Positions 35,958 through 44,309 of a stretch of 64,000 nucleotides of DNA are shown here, piece after piece. Made by a program: the position numbers and the translations under genes. The stretch's first letter is position 1. Each line of letters starts with the position of its first letter. The stretch spans positions 175,550 through 239,549 of the forward strand of contig DXGM01000035.1 of assembly GCA_019113915.1 (NCBI GenBank), in the 5' to 3' direction. This DNA comes from Candidatus Gordonibacter avicola. GTDB lineage: Bacteria > Actinomycetota > Coriobacteriia > Coriobacteriales > Eggerthellaceae. The notes under the pieces were generated by a model. The model saw only the letters and a list, made by a program, of their open reading frames with translations. It ran no database searches and was not told the DNA's origin.

Positions 35958-37402
35958 GGCACGGCCCCCCTCCCGCGACGCCGACCGCGCATCAACCGAC
36001 GTTCGGGCTTGGCGCTGCGCGGTTCGGCCAGACGCAGCACGCGCCCCTCACAGTCGGGCAGAATATCCACCAGCACGTGCTCTAAGCTCGTACACAACTC
36101 GTTTTTCGCGGCCACCAAATCCAGTGGTTGACCTGCACCGACAACCTCTTCCACCTCGCGACCACCGTCGCGCAACTCCACCGCATGCGCGCCCTGCAGC
36201 GCACACGACACGTCCAGCGACGTGAGCAACGCACCCTTGGCACAGCGGTTCGCGGCGAACACGAAGGGCCCGGTTGCTATGCCGCAACGCGCACACAAGT
36301 CGAGTGCATGACGGCACGCTCGCAGCGACGAGGGCCGCTGGTCAACCAAAAAGAGGGCCTTTGAGCTGCGCTCAAGCAGAAGGGCATGCTGCTCTTCCCA
36401 CGATGCCCCCGTGTTCGCCACCACCACGTCGAAGCGGCGCAGCAGCTCATCAAGCAGCGCCGGCGCGTCGTGCACCACCGCCTCGGCGTCCTCCAGATGT
36501 CGCGGCGCTCCCAACAGTGCGGGTGTGAGGCCCTCGGGCTCCAGTCGCTCGAGGCGCGCGGGCGAAGCCAGCACCTCGTCAATCCCCGGCGCGTCGGGAC
36601 GCCCCAGCAAGTCGCGCATGTCGCCGAACTGCAAGTCGAAGTCCAACAGCAAGGTGCGATAGCCCAACCCCTGCGCGAACAGGGCTGCCAACGCTGCAAC
36701 GGTGCTCTTCCCCGCGCCGCCACTGCCGCTGACCACGGGCAACAGGAACCCGGGCTTACCCGAAGTCGCGCCCACAGCGGCCGGTGCCGCCACAGCACCG
36801 CCCGCACCATACGCCGCTGGCCCCGCATTCACAGGCGCACCTGCACCCGCAACTGCTCGAGCATCGCGGCCACCCGGCGCGCCCTCCGGCCACCCGCGCA
36901 CCGCCGTCCGCGGCTCGCCAACCGCCGAATACGCACTGCCGGGCCACCCGCGTTCCGCCACCGGCGGCATGACACTCGCACCCCCAGCGGCACCCTGACC
37001 AGCCACGCCACCTGCACCGCCCGTGCCAGCCACCCCGCCAGCATGACGCCGCTTTGCCGCCGCATAGCGCTCGGCAAACGCCTGACCCGTGAGCGACGCA
37101 TCCACACCAGCAGCACTCGCCCTGCTCATGAGCGAGCCCGTGTTCTGAAACGCCAGCAAACACACGCGCACATCGGCCCTATCGCGCTTGAGCGCAGCAG
37201 CCAGGTTGATGGGTTCCACGTCCTCACAACCCGCCACCCACACCTCTTCCACGGCGTACTCGTTGCGCAAGTAGCGCCGCGCATCCTGCCCCGTGGCGAA
37301 CAGACGAAGCCAGTCCTGAGCCGCCAAGTTCTCACCCGCAAGACCAATGAGTTCGGGGCGCCGCATGCTCTCGGCATCGGCGCACAACATGATGGGAGCC
37401 AT
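35945..37402 (-). CDS. tadZ: TadZ/CpaE-like pilus-localization ATPase
   Basis: A 485-residue protein. The N-terminal 125 residues resemble a receiver-like domain (VRVCLLAFQNTGSL). A linker of about 95 residues rich in Gly, Ala and Pro follows. The MinD/ParA-type ATPase domain begins with a deviant P-loop (SGSGGAGKSTVA) and continues with LLLDFDLQFGDMRDLLG. TadZ proteins place the Tad machine in the cell. It is the only copy in the locus, so it may serve both modules. The stop of cpaB and its ATG overlap by 1 bp (TGATG). Confidence 0.85.
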   Translation of the reverse strand: MAPIMLCADAESMRRPELIGLAGENLAAQDWLRLFATGQDARRYLRNEYAVEEVWVAGCEDVEPINLAAALKRDRADVRVCLLAFQNTGSLMSRASAAGVDASLTGQAFAERYAAAKRRHAGGVAGTGGAGGVAGQGAAGGASVMPPVAERGWPGSAYSAVGEPRTAVRGWPEGAPGGRDARAVAGAGAPVNAGPAAYGAGGAVAAPAAVGATSGKPGFLLPVVSGSGGAGKSTVAALAALFAQGLGYRTLLLDFDLQFGDMRDLLGRPDAPGIDEVLASPARLERLEPEGLTPALLGAPRHLEDAEAVVHDAPALLDELLRRFDVVVANTGASWEEQHALLLERSSKALFLVDQRPSSLRACRHALDLCARCGIATGPFVFAANRCAKGALLTSLDVSCALQGAHAVELRDGGREVEEVVGAGQPLDLVAAKNELCTSLEHVLVDILPDCEGRVLRLAEPRSAKPERRLMRGRRRGRGAVPCPC

Positions 37403-38100
37403 CAGAACACCCCCTCTCCGCCAGCAACGCCATCGCCAGCGCCATCACCCACACCAGCGCCCGCACCCTCAGCCGGCAGCGCAAAGTACAACTCAGCCTT
37501 ACGCGATGCCGCGATAATCTCCTGCACCGATTCCGGCTCCACCGCCACCATGACCCACGTGGTGTCGGCCGCCGCCTTGCCGTCGGCCACGCTCGCGCTC
37601 GTCTTCAGCACCAGCACGTTGCGCGCGATGGCTGCCGTGGAAGTGTCGCCCGTGGCATACATATCCACGCGCACGCCAGGAGCCAGCGCGCCACCCACGG
37701 CCTGCACCGTTTTCGCCGGCACGCTGAGCGCTGCCAACCCCTGCGGCACATCGAGCGCCGCCGCGGCCTGCCCGAAGCGCTGAAGCGACACCACCTCACC
37801 AGCCAAAATGTTCGACGTGGCGATGCGCCCCACCACATCCGACGTAGAGCGCGCCGCATCCGCGGGCAACAGGTCGGCCACCCACAGCTTTGTTTCCACC
37901 GTCCCGGCTTCCACGCTCTCACCCGCCGCTATGTCGCGACGCGCCACGCACACCTCAATCTGCTCGCCGCCGTAGCGCGAGAGCGCCTCCGCGCGGGCAG
38001 CCTCCGCCTCGCCCCGCACGCTTTGCAGGTAGGCGAACACGCACGCGGCGCACAGCACTCCGCACGCCACGCCCATCACCATCGTCTTCTTTCGTTTCAT
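37402..38100 (-). CDS. cpaB: CpaB/RcpC-like pilus assembly protein, module 1
   Basis: 232 residues from the ATG at 38100, chosen because GGAGG sits 6 bp upstream; an ATG 15 bp earlier would overlap that site. It has a short basic N-terminus, one span (about 8-26), a SAF-type domain (VARRDIAAGESVEAGTVETKLW) and an RcpC-like domain (GLAALSVPAKTVQAVGGALAPGVRVDMYA). It ends in a Gly/Ala/Asp-rich tail. First gene of the Tad locus. Confidence 0.84.
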   Translation of the reverse strand: MKRKKTMVMGVACGVLCAACVFAYLQSVRGEAEAARAEALSRYGGEQIEVCVARRDIAAGESVEAGTVETKLWVADLLPADAARSTSDVVGRIATSNILAGEVVSLQRFGQAAAALDVPQGLAALSVPAKTVQAVGGALAPGVRVDMYATGDTSTAAIARNVLVLKTSASVADGKAAADTTWVMVAVEPESVQEIIAASRKAELYFALPAEGAGAGVGDGAGDGVAGGEGVF

Positions 38101-38135
38101 TCGCAGCCTCCGCATCCTGGGAATCCGTGGCCCCT

Positions 38136-38228
38136 AGTATGCAGCCGCAACCTTACCGTTCGACCGTCCGCACACCCCTCACAGAACCGTCCAGATCCTG
38201 CCAAATTACGGCGCGCCGACCGTCCGCA
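38136..38228 (-). promoter_or_regulatory. Promoter region of the Tad locus with three GGACGGT motifs
   Basis: On the minus strand CATACT (38141-38136) is a possible -10, 35 bp before the first start codon. GGACGGT occurs three times (complement of 38163-38169, 38186-38192 and 38219-38225). The outer two copies are parts of a 12-bp direct repeat, TGCGGACGGTCG, 56 bp apart. The first overlaps the expected -35, which is otherwise poor, so the repeats could be activator sites. No other gene is in this stretch. Confidence 0.4.
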
Positions 38229-38308
38229 GGCCGTCGCTTCTACGGCGCCGAAACGGCGCAAATCCAACGAAAATATGACAGTGCAGGTGGCAAGGCCGGT
38301 TTTTTGCG

Positions 38309-38337
38309 TTGCACGATTGGGGAATCTGTGGCAGAAT
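38309..38337 (+). promoter_or_regulatory. Promoter of tRNA-Val
   Basis: TTGCAC (38309-38314) and CAGAAT (38332-38337) are separated by exactly 17 bp. The expected start of transcription is about 20 bp before the tRNA. Spacing and position are as expected for a vegetative promoter. Confidence 0.55.
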
Positions 38338-38366
38338 GAGCGTTCCGTCGCAAAGCGACAACAAAA

Positions 38367-38441
38367 GGGCGATTGGCGCAGCGGGAGCGCAGGTGCTTTA
38401 CACGCACAAGGTCACTGGTTCGAACCCGGTATCGCCCACCA
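38367..38441 (+). tRNA. tRNA-Val (anticodon UAC), CCA encoded
   Basis: A complete cloverleaf can be drawn. The acceptor stem is GGGCGAT with ATCGCCC, the D stem GCGC/GCGC, the anticodon loop TTTACAC with anticodon TAC, and the T arm ACTGG-TTCGAAC-CCGGT. It ends ACCA, so the CCA is encoded. The top pair of the anticodon stem is a G-A mismatch. Lone tRNA gene with its own promoter and terminator. Confidence 0.95.
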
Positions 38442-38450
38442 GAATGCACA

Positions 38451-38475
38451 AGAGGCCGGACATCGTCCGGCCTCT
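38451..38475. terminator. Intrinsic terminator after tRNA-Val
   Basis: AGAGGCCGGAC (38451-38461) and GTCCGGCCTCT (38465-38475) form a perfect 11-bp stem with a 3-base loop, followed by CTCATTTTC on the plus strand. It may also stop minus-strand transcription from the ABC transporter gene, which ends at 38533. Confidence 0.8.
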
Positions 38476-38532
38476 CTCATTTTCAGAAGTTGTTCACGCC
38501 GCGCGGGCTCTCCACCCGTGCAGTCGCGCCCC

Positions 38533-41500
38533 CTACTCGCTCCTCAGCGCCTCCACTGGGTCCTCGCGGGCGGCAGCGCTTGAGGGGAACAGGCCCGCCA
38601 CAAACGTCAGCAGCACGCTGATACCCACCAGCACAATGGCGGCCTGCCACGGCAGTGCGGCCACATTCGCCACGTCAAACAGCGAATACACGATAGCGTT
38701 CGCGGGAATACAGGCGAGCGCCGTCACGCCTATGCCAATCACTCCCGCCGTGAAGCCCACAATAATAGTCTCGGCGTTGAACACGCGGCTGATGTCGCCC
38801 TTGCTCGCGCCGATGGAGCGCAGGATGCCAATTTCCTTCTTGCGCTCAAGCACACTAATATAGGTAATGACGCCAATCATGATGGACGACACCACCAGCG
38901 AAATGGCCACAAACGCCACCAGCACATAGCTGATCATGTTCACAATGTCGGTGACCGAGGACATGAGCGCGCCCACGAAGTCCGTGTACGTGATGACCTT
39001 GTCCTCCTGGCCGTCGTCGGTCATACGCGTGTTGTACTCGTCCAAAATCTCAATGACGTGCGCTTTGCTTTCGAAGTCGATGGGGTAAATGTCAATGCCG
39101 CCCGGCTTCGCGAAGTCGGCGTATCCCAGCTTCTTCAGGTTGTTGTCGTACGAGGCTTCCTCGGCGCCCATCATGGACATCATCAACTCGCCGAGTTCCT
39201 TCTCGTCCATGTTCATCTTGAACGCGTTTTGGAAGGCATCGGTATCAATGCTCATGGCGTTGGCCAGCGATGATGACATTTGCGTCATCGACTGCTGCAT
39301 CACCGCACCCATCTGAGTTTGCAGCGAGCTTGCCATCTGCGTCATGGCCGTAGTCAGCACCGTTTGCATATAGCTTTGCATGGCGGTGGACAGCTGCGTT
39401 TGCAGCGAGGTGGCAATGGCCTGCTGCAGCGCGGGCATCAACTGTTCTTGCAGCTGCGCGCCCAGTTGCGCCTGCAACTGCTCCTGGAGTTGGGTTTTCA
39501 GCGCCTCTTCCATGCCGTCCATGTTGATGGATTCCTTCACGGCCGCAGCCAACGTGGCGTTCACCTCGTCAGACGCCAGGTAGGCCTGCATCGCCTGCGC
39601 ATAGCCCTCGTACTCGCTCGCGTGCTGGGCATACCAGGGGAAGAACCCCTGCATCACCGTGCCCATGGCGCCGGTCAGCTTCGAGGGATCAATCGTGGGC
39701 TGTATGCCATCGAACGACAATTCCAGGTTGCTCAAATCGAACGTCAGGTTGCTCAAGTCCAGGTTCGACCCAATATCAAGGTTGAGCGACGACGCGTCGA
39801 ACGGCGGCAGCGACGTCATGTCAACGCTCATGCTGGACATATCAAGCGACATCCCCGACATGTTCCCCATGCCGGCCGTAAGCGCGCTCTCGTCAATCTT
39901 GAACGCGGCCTGCAGCGCCGATTCGTCCACCGTGAACAGGGACTCCATGCTAAACGAGCTGCCGTCCTCGTCCTCTTCACCAAACGGCTTGCCGGTGAAC
40001 ACGTTGATGTCGGGCTTCGCCAACTGGTCTTTCACAATCTTGCTGTTGGCGGCGTTCTCGATGATGTGCGTCGTCAGTTCAGACGGATAGTTGATGCCGG
40101 CGCTCAACATGGTGGCGCTGGCGTCTTCGCTTGGCTGCACCACGCCCACCACGCGCAAGTCCTCGCCGTGCTCCACCAGCGAGCGCAGGTAGTCCTTGTT
40201 GTCGGTCTTGTCCTTCCACACGCCGAACTCTTCGTCGTACTCGTAGTAGTCCGCAGCGTTGACCAGCTTGAACGTTACGTTCAGAATGTCGTCGTAGGAG
40301 TAGGGTTTCAGGTCGCTCGGCGTGACCACGTCCTCTTCGGCAGCGAACTGCTCCACCATGCGGTCAAGTTCCGACGCGTCGCGCAGGCCCAGCGAGTACT
40401 GCATGAAGTCGCTGATGTAACCATTGCTGGTGAGTACCAGCACCACTTCGTTGGCCGATTCAGGCCACCGGCCCGCCTTTACGTCGTACTGGTTTTGGTA
40501 CAAGTTCGGGTTGCTGGGCATTTCGTAGAACACGTCGGTGCTCATCGACATGGACATAAGGCTGTTCGTGCTGTTCGACGAACCCAAGCCAATGGACGCG
40601 AACGACTTGTCCGGGTTCACCTGGCGCAGGTTCTCGGTGTTCGAACTGAAAATCTGCGGCGTGGCATTGTAGCTGTACTCGATGGCATTCGTGTACTTTT
40701 CGATGCCGCTTTCGCCGCTGTCGAAGTACTCTTTCAGCGCCGCGAGGTCGTTCGACCCGATACTCGACAGCATGTTGGTGAGCATCTGTGACACGCGCAC
40801 CTGGTCGTTGCCGGAGTCACCGTCGCCGCCCCCGTCGCCGTCACTCGCGCCGCCACCGCCGCCCATGCCCAACATCATCGTCGTCATGTCGAAGCCGGTA
40901 CTCTGAATTTGCAGCGGGTATTCGGACAGCGTGTCTTCTTCCACCGACTTAATATAGTTGTTCACGCCGTTGGCCAGCGCCAAAATGGCCGCGATGCCAA
41001 TAATGCCAATGGAGCCCGCGAACGCCGTCATTAACGTGCGGCCCTTTTTCGTCATGAGGTTCTTAAACGACAGCGAAAGCGCCGTGAGGAAGGACATCTT
41101 CGTGCGTTGAACAGGCTTTTCGCTCACACGCATGTCTTCAACCGTGGGATCGAAGGGGTCGGTATCACTGCGGATAACGCCGTCGGCCAAGTTCACAATA
41201 CGGGTGGCGTATTCCTCAGCCAGCTCCGGGTTGTGCGTAACCATGATGACCAGACGGTCGTTCGCAATCTCGGTAAGCAGATCCATAATTTGGACGCTCG
41301 TTTTAGAATCCAGCGCGCCGGTGGGCTCGTCGGCCAGCAGGATCTCCGGGTCGTTGATGAGCGCACGCGCAATGGCCACGCGCTGCATCTGACCGCCAGA
41401 CAGCTGGCTCGGCTTCTTGTTTACGTGGTCGCCCAGGCCCACGCGCTTGAGCGCACGCACCGCGCGGTCGTGGCGTTCGGCACGCGAAACGCCCGACAGC

Positions 41501-41826
41501 GTCAGCGCCAGCTCTACGTTCGCCAGCACCGTCTGGTGCGGAATGAGGTTGTAGCTTTGGAACACGAAACCAATGCGGTTGTTGCGGTAGGCGTCCCAGT
41601 CCTTGTCCTTGTACTGCTCGGTGGAGATGCCGTCGATGATAAGGTTGCCGGAATCGTAGTGGTCGAGGCCGCCCACGATGTTCAGCAGCGTGGTCTTACC
41701 GGAGCCCGACGGCCCCAGAATGGCTACGAACTCGTTGTCGCGAAACGACACGCTCACGTTGTCGAGCGCCGTTTGGGTAAAGTCGGCCGTGGTGTAGGAC
41801 TTACATATATCGAGCAACTGGAGCAT
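38533..41826 (-). CDS. MacB-like ABC transporter (fused ATPase-permease) with very large external domain
   Basis: 1097 residues from the ATG at 41826, chosen because AAAGG lies 7 bp upstream; the ATG at 41841 overlaps that site. The ATPase is N-terminal: Walker A GPSGSGKT (38-45), LSGGQ, and ILLADEPTGALD as Walker B. One span lies at about 275-295. About 650 external residues follow, then three spans at the C-terminus in an FtsX-type permease ending AAREDPVEALRSE. The external domain has a block of short D/S/L/M repeats (about 670-715) and a Gln/Met-rich helical repeat (about 780-870, LQEQLQAQLGAQLQEQL). Probably a mechanotransmitting exporter or peptide-resistance system. No partner genes adjacent. 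Confidence 0.88.
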   Translation of the reverse strand: MLQLLDICKSYTTADFTQTALDNVSVSFRDNEFVAILGPSGSGKTTLLNIVGGLDHYDSGNLIIDGISTEQYKDKDWDAYRNNRIGFVFQSYNLIPHQTVLANVELALTLSGVSRAERHDRAVRALKRVGLGDHVNKKPSQLSGGQMQRVAIARALINDPEILLADEPTGALDSKTSVQIMDLLTEIANDRLVIMVTHNPELAEEYATRIVNLADGVIRSDTDPFDPTVEDMRVSEKPVQRTKMSFLTALSLSFKNLMTKKGRTLMTAFAGSIGIIGIAAILALANGVNNYIKSVEEDTLSEYPLQIQSTGFDMTTMMLGMGGGGGASDGDGGGDGDSGNDQVRVSQMLTNMLSSIGSNDLAALKEYFDSGESGIEKYTNAIEYSYNATPQIFSSNTENLRQVNPDKSFASIGLGSSNSTNSLMSMSMSTDVFYEMPSNPNLYQNQYDVKAGRWPESANEVVLVLTSNGYISDFMQYSLGLRDASELDRMVEQFAAEEDVVTPSDLKPYSYDDILNVTFKLVNAADYYEYDEEFGVWKDKTDNKDYLRSLVEHGEDLRVVGVVQPSEDASATMLSAGINYPSELTTHIIENAANSKIVKDQLAKPDINVFTGKPFGEEDEDGSSFSMESLFTVDESALQAAFKIDESALTAGMGNMSGMSLDMSSMSVDMTSLPPFDASSLNLDIGSNLDLSNLTFDLSNLELSFDGIQPTIDPSKLTGAMGTVMQGFFPWYAQHASEYEGYAQAMQAYLASDEVNATLAAAVKESINMDGMEEALKTQLQEQLQAQLGAQLQEQLMPALQQAIATSLQTQLSTAMQSYMQTVLTTAMTQMASSLQTQMGAVMQQSMTQMSSSLANAMSIDTDAFQNAFKMNMDEKELGELMMSMMGAEEASYDNNLKKLGYADFAKPGGIDIYPIDFESKAHVIEILDEYNTRMTDDGQEDKVITYTDFVGALMSSVTDIVNMISYVLVAFVAISLVVSSIMIGVITYISVLERKKEIGILRSIGASKGDISRVFNAETIIVGFTAGVIGIGVTALACIPANAIVYSLFDVANVAALPWQAAIVLVGISVLLTFVAGLFPSSAAAREDPVEALRSE

Positions 41827-41874
41827 TGCGTGGCCTTTCAAAACGCCGCGTAGGCGGAACCCGGCGGCGCGCTG

Positions 41875-41891
41875 GTTACTAATTAGTTAAC
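41875..41891. promoter_or_regulatory. AT-rich near-palindrome upstream of the ABC transporter gene
   Basis: GTTACTAATTAGTTAAC contains the perfect 10-bp palindrome ACTAATTAGT (41878-41887), 52 bp before the chosen start codon. It stands out in very GC-rich surroundings and could be an operator (for example of MarR or TetR type) or part of the promoter. The rest of the gene-free stretch to 42154 shows no other clear signal apart from the promoter below. Confidence 0.4.
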
Positions 41892-42117
41892 GCTTTGTTG
41901 AACATGGTAAATTTTCCTGCTGCTGGGGCGGCGAGAACGGCCAATCTCCACGAGTTTACCGAACGGTTACCTTTTGCCGACAAAAGACCTTCAACGTAGC
42001 CTCTCCTGCGTCCGACCGGCATCTTTGCGGCCGCGACGGGGCGCGCAGCAGCGTCGCAACACGCCCACCCAGGCCGCCGACAGGCGGATTCGCAGAAAGC
42101 CGCGCGCCGTTTGCCCG

Positions 42118-42142
42118 TATAATAGGTGGCTCACTAAGGAGG
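42118..42142 (+). promoter_or_regulatory. -10 element and ribosome site for the membrane protein gene at 42155
   Basis: A perfect TATAAT (42118-42123) lies 31 bp before the ATG and AAGGAGG (42136-42142) lies between them, giving a very short leader. No good -35 is visible. Confidence 0.5.
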
Positions 42143-42154
42143 GGTACTGAGAAC

Positions 42155-43378
42155 ATGAATCCGCGCACACATGAATGGTCGCCGCTTGGCTTGGCGCTGT
42201 CCTGCGTGCTGGCGGCTCTTGCGGCATGCGTGCACGCCGACAACATTTTGCTGCATCTGTACGAAGCGGCCGGAACAGCCAGCCTGTTCGCGGGCGCATT
42301 TATGGCGGGCGCGGTGGCGCTGTGCGCGGCGGTGGCCGTGTCGGCGCACGACGACGAGCACCGGCGACACTCCGTGGGCGCGGGCCTGGCCAGCGCCGGA
42401 GCGGGCGTGCTGTGCGCCGCCTTCAGCGGTGCGCTACCGCCGGTAATTGCGGCCGTGGGCAGCGGCGTGTTGCTGGGCTTCGGCCTGACCTGCCTGCTGC
42501 GTCAGTGGGGGCGCTACTATCGTTCGTTTGGTTTCAAGGGTGCCCTCTTTAGCACGGGGCTGTCGTTTCTGCTGGCATCGTTTCTTTGGTGGGCCGTGGC
42601 GAATGCGGGCTCACCGTTTTTGTTCTGCCTCGGGCTGTTTGTGCTGGTGCTGGGCGGAGGCTTTCCGCTGCTTGCAGACGAGATCGTGCGCGCCGACGAA
42701 GTGCGCGCGGGCTTTCGCCGCCCGGAGAACTGGGTGCCGCTCATTACCATTTGGCAGGTCATGCGCCAAGGGTGGGCCGCCGTGGCCGGGCTCATGCTGT
42801 CGTTTTTCATGCTGGGACTGACGTTTGAGCCAACCGCCGCGGGACTGGTCTCGCCCGCCGCGCCGCTACCCCTGCCCTACCTGGTGGCAGCCGTGGGTGT
42901 GTGCTGGACAGCAGCCCGCGCGCAGAAGACGCACTCGGGCATTTTGAAGGTGTTCTACCGCGTATCGCTTCTAGTAGCAGCCGCGTTTATGCTGGCCGGA
43001 GCCTTCGCGTTGGGCATGGACGTGCCCGCAGCGAGGGCGCTTGGCGTGCTGACGCAGGTGGGTGCCGCCGTGTGCAACATGCTGGGCCTGGTGATTTTGT
43101 TTTGGTCGGCGAAGAGTTCGGAAGTGGGCTTCTCCAAGATGTTTGCCGCTTTCTGCGCAAGCTGCGCCGCCAGCATGGCGCTGGGTATGGCCGCGTTTTA
43201 CTTGGCGGGCGCAGGGGCGGAAGCCATTGTGGTTGCCCTCGCTGCCGCCTACCTGGCCGCGATGCTCGCCGCCGAAGGCACCACCGCGCTCACGCGCGCG
43301 AAGAAGGCGCGTGCAGCGGAGACCCCCGCAAGCGGAGAGCCACTGGAAGAAGAAACCGAGCGCGAACTTCTTTCGTAG
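42155..43378 (+). CDS. Multi-spanning membrane protein resembling a LuxR-regulator sensor domain without HTH
   Basis: A 407-residue protein with about 11-12 spans. Loop features such as RPENWVPLITIWQVMRQG and LVILFWSAKSSEVGFSKMF recall the membrane half of the LuxR-type regulators abundant in Eggerthellaceae, one of which is at 48867-50495. Here the protein ends shortly after the last span (EPLEEETERELLS) and no LuxR helix-turn-helix is encoded before or after the stop in any frame I checked by eye. It may be a truncated sensor, a partner of another regulator, or an unrelated MFS-like carrier. Function not assigned. Confidence 0.65.
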   Translation: MNPRTHEWSPLGLALSCVLAALAACVHADNILLHLYEAAGTASLFAGAFMAGAVALCAAVAVSAHDDEHRRHSVGAGLASAGAGVLCAAFSGALPPVIAAVGSGVLLGFGLTCLLRQWGRYYRSFGFKGALFSTGLSFLLASFLWWAVANAGSPFLFCLGLFVLVLGGGFPLLADEIVRADEVRAGFRRPENWVPLITIWQVMRQGWAAVAGLMLSFFMLGLTFEPTAAGLVSPAAPLPLPYLVAAVGVCWTAARAQKTHSGILKVFYRVSLLVAAAFMLAGAFALGMDVPAARALGVLTQVGAAVCNMLGLVILFWSAKSSEVGFSKMFAAFCASCAASMALGMAAFYLAGAGAEAIVVALAAAYLAAMLAAEGTTALTRAKKARAAETPASGEPLEEETERELLS

Positions 43379-43451
43379 TTCGCTTTGCAAACCGGCTGTC
43401 TGGGCGAAGAGCGACTCCCCTATAAATAGATAGAAAGCCATGAGACAAAAA

Positions 43452-43483
43452 CGGCCCGCCACTCCAACAAGAGCAGCGGGCCG
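43452..43483 (-). terminator. Intrinsic terminator of the ferritin gene
   Basis: On the minus strand CGGCCCGC and GCGGGCCG form an 8-bp stem with a 16-base loop, followed directly by TTTTTGTCTC. It lies 28 bp after the ferritin stop codon and could also affect the convergent gene on the plus strand. Confidence 0.85.
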
Positions 43484-43510
43484 AACGTAAGCAAGTTGCG
43501 GACGCGCGCG

Positions 43511-44026
43511 TTACTCGGCGGCCAACGGGGTCGGGACGGAGTAGACGCGCGCGGCGTTCTCCTTGTCCAGGTCGTAGAGCGCCTTCGCGTCGGAGCCGAA
43601 CAGCTTCATGCGGGTGATCATCTTCTCCGCGTTGTCCTCTTCCTCCTGCTGCTCTTCGATGAACCAGTCGAGGAACTTGCACGTGCGATAGTCGCGCACG
43701 TCGGCCGCAGCGGCGTAGATGTCGTTGATGAGGCTGGTCACGTACTGCTCGTGCTCAAGCGCCGCCTCAAGCGGAGCCAGGAAATCGGAGAACTCCTTGT
43801 CGGGCTGGTCGATGGCCAAGAGCTTCACCTTCTGGCCGTTCTCATGCAGATAGTTGCGGAAGATCATGGCATGGTCGCGCTCTTCCTGCGCCTGGATTTC
43901 GTACCAGTTGGCGAAACCCTCAAGGCCCTGCTCCTCGTAATAGTCGGCGAAGGACAGATAGAGGTAGGCGGAATACAGTTCCTTGTTGATCTGGTCGTTC
44001 AGCAATTCGTACACGCGTGCATCCAT
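43511..44026 (-). CDS. ftnA: Bacterial non-heme ferritin
   Basis: 171 residues from the ATG at 44026, which has AAGGAGG upstream; a longer frame to 44107 lacks this. A four-helix-bundle iron-storage protein. Ferroxidase-centre residues are visible: Glu16 and Tyr23 in NKELYSAYLYLS, and Glu49 and His52 in AQEERDHAM. EHEQY and the second EEQQEEE cluster supply the remaining ligands. It oxidizes and stores iron and limits oxidative damage. Separately transcribed, with its own terminator. Confidence 0.95.
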   Translation of the reverse strand: MDARVYELLNDQINKELYSAYLYLSFADYYEEQGLEGFANWYEIQAQEERDHAMIFRNYLHENGQKVKLLAIDQPDKEFSDFLAPLEAALEHEQYVTSLINDIYAAAADVRDYRTCKFLDWFIEEQQEEEDNAEKMITRMKLFGSDAKALYDLDKENAARVYSVPTPLAAE

Positions 44027-44151
44027 GCAGATTCCTCCTTGTTCGCGACGGCACCGCTCTGCAATGCCCCTGTTCATGTCCCGTTTATGATACCCCCGAT
44101 CACTCATTTAACCCCCACCACCCCGCCGAATTCACACAGACCGCAAGGACG

Positions 44152-44174
44152 AGCGCGAAGCGCGTCACACTTTT
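44152..44174. repeat. Dispersed 23-bp repeat, copy 3
   Basis: The complement reads AAAAGTGTGACGCGC followed by TTCGCGCT. The same sequence, with single-base changes, forms the two outer arms of the composite element at 57477-58062. It contains a small hairpin (AGCGCG/CGCG type). Located between ferritin and the respiratory operon. No function known. Confidence 0.7.
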
Positions 44175-44182
44175 AACAACAA

Positions 44183-44213
44183 ACGCCGCGCCTGAAGGGG
44201 AAAGGCGCGGCGT
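44183..44213 (-). terminator. Intrinsic terminator of the respiratory operon
   Basis: ACGCCGCGCCT (44183-44193) and AGGCGCGGCGT (44203-44213) form a perfect 11-bp stem with a 9-base loop. On the minus strand it is followed by TTGTTGTTAAAA. It lies about 100 bp after the NrfD-like gene. Confidence 0.8.
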
Positions 44214-44228
44214 CGTTGTATAACGGCA

Positions 44229-44264
44229 GGCTTCCAAGAGGAAGGAGGGGAACCCTCGGAAGCC
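44229..44264. repeat. Second hairpin downstream of the NrfD-like gene
   Basis: GGCTTCC (44229-44235) pairs with GGAAGCC (44258-44264), and GAGGG/CCCTC pairs inside. It is 45 bp from the NrfD-like stop codon and may protect the 3' end of the message or back up the terminator at 44183-44213. No other gene is seen in 44027-44309. Confidence 0.5.
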
Positions 44265-44309
44265 GCCCAGCACCCCGCCGCAACACGGCGGCGAGGGCAC
44301 GGTGTCAAC

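Noticed and set aside
39280..40791. A 503-codon open frame on the plus strand opposite the ABC transporter gene
   Set aside because: High-GC shadow of a strongly supported gene; His/Arg/Val-rich translation with no domain.
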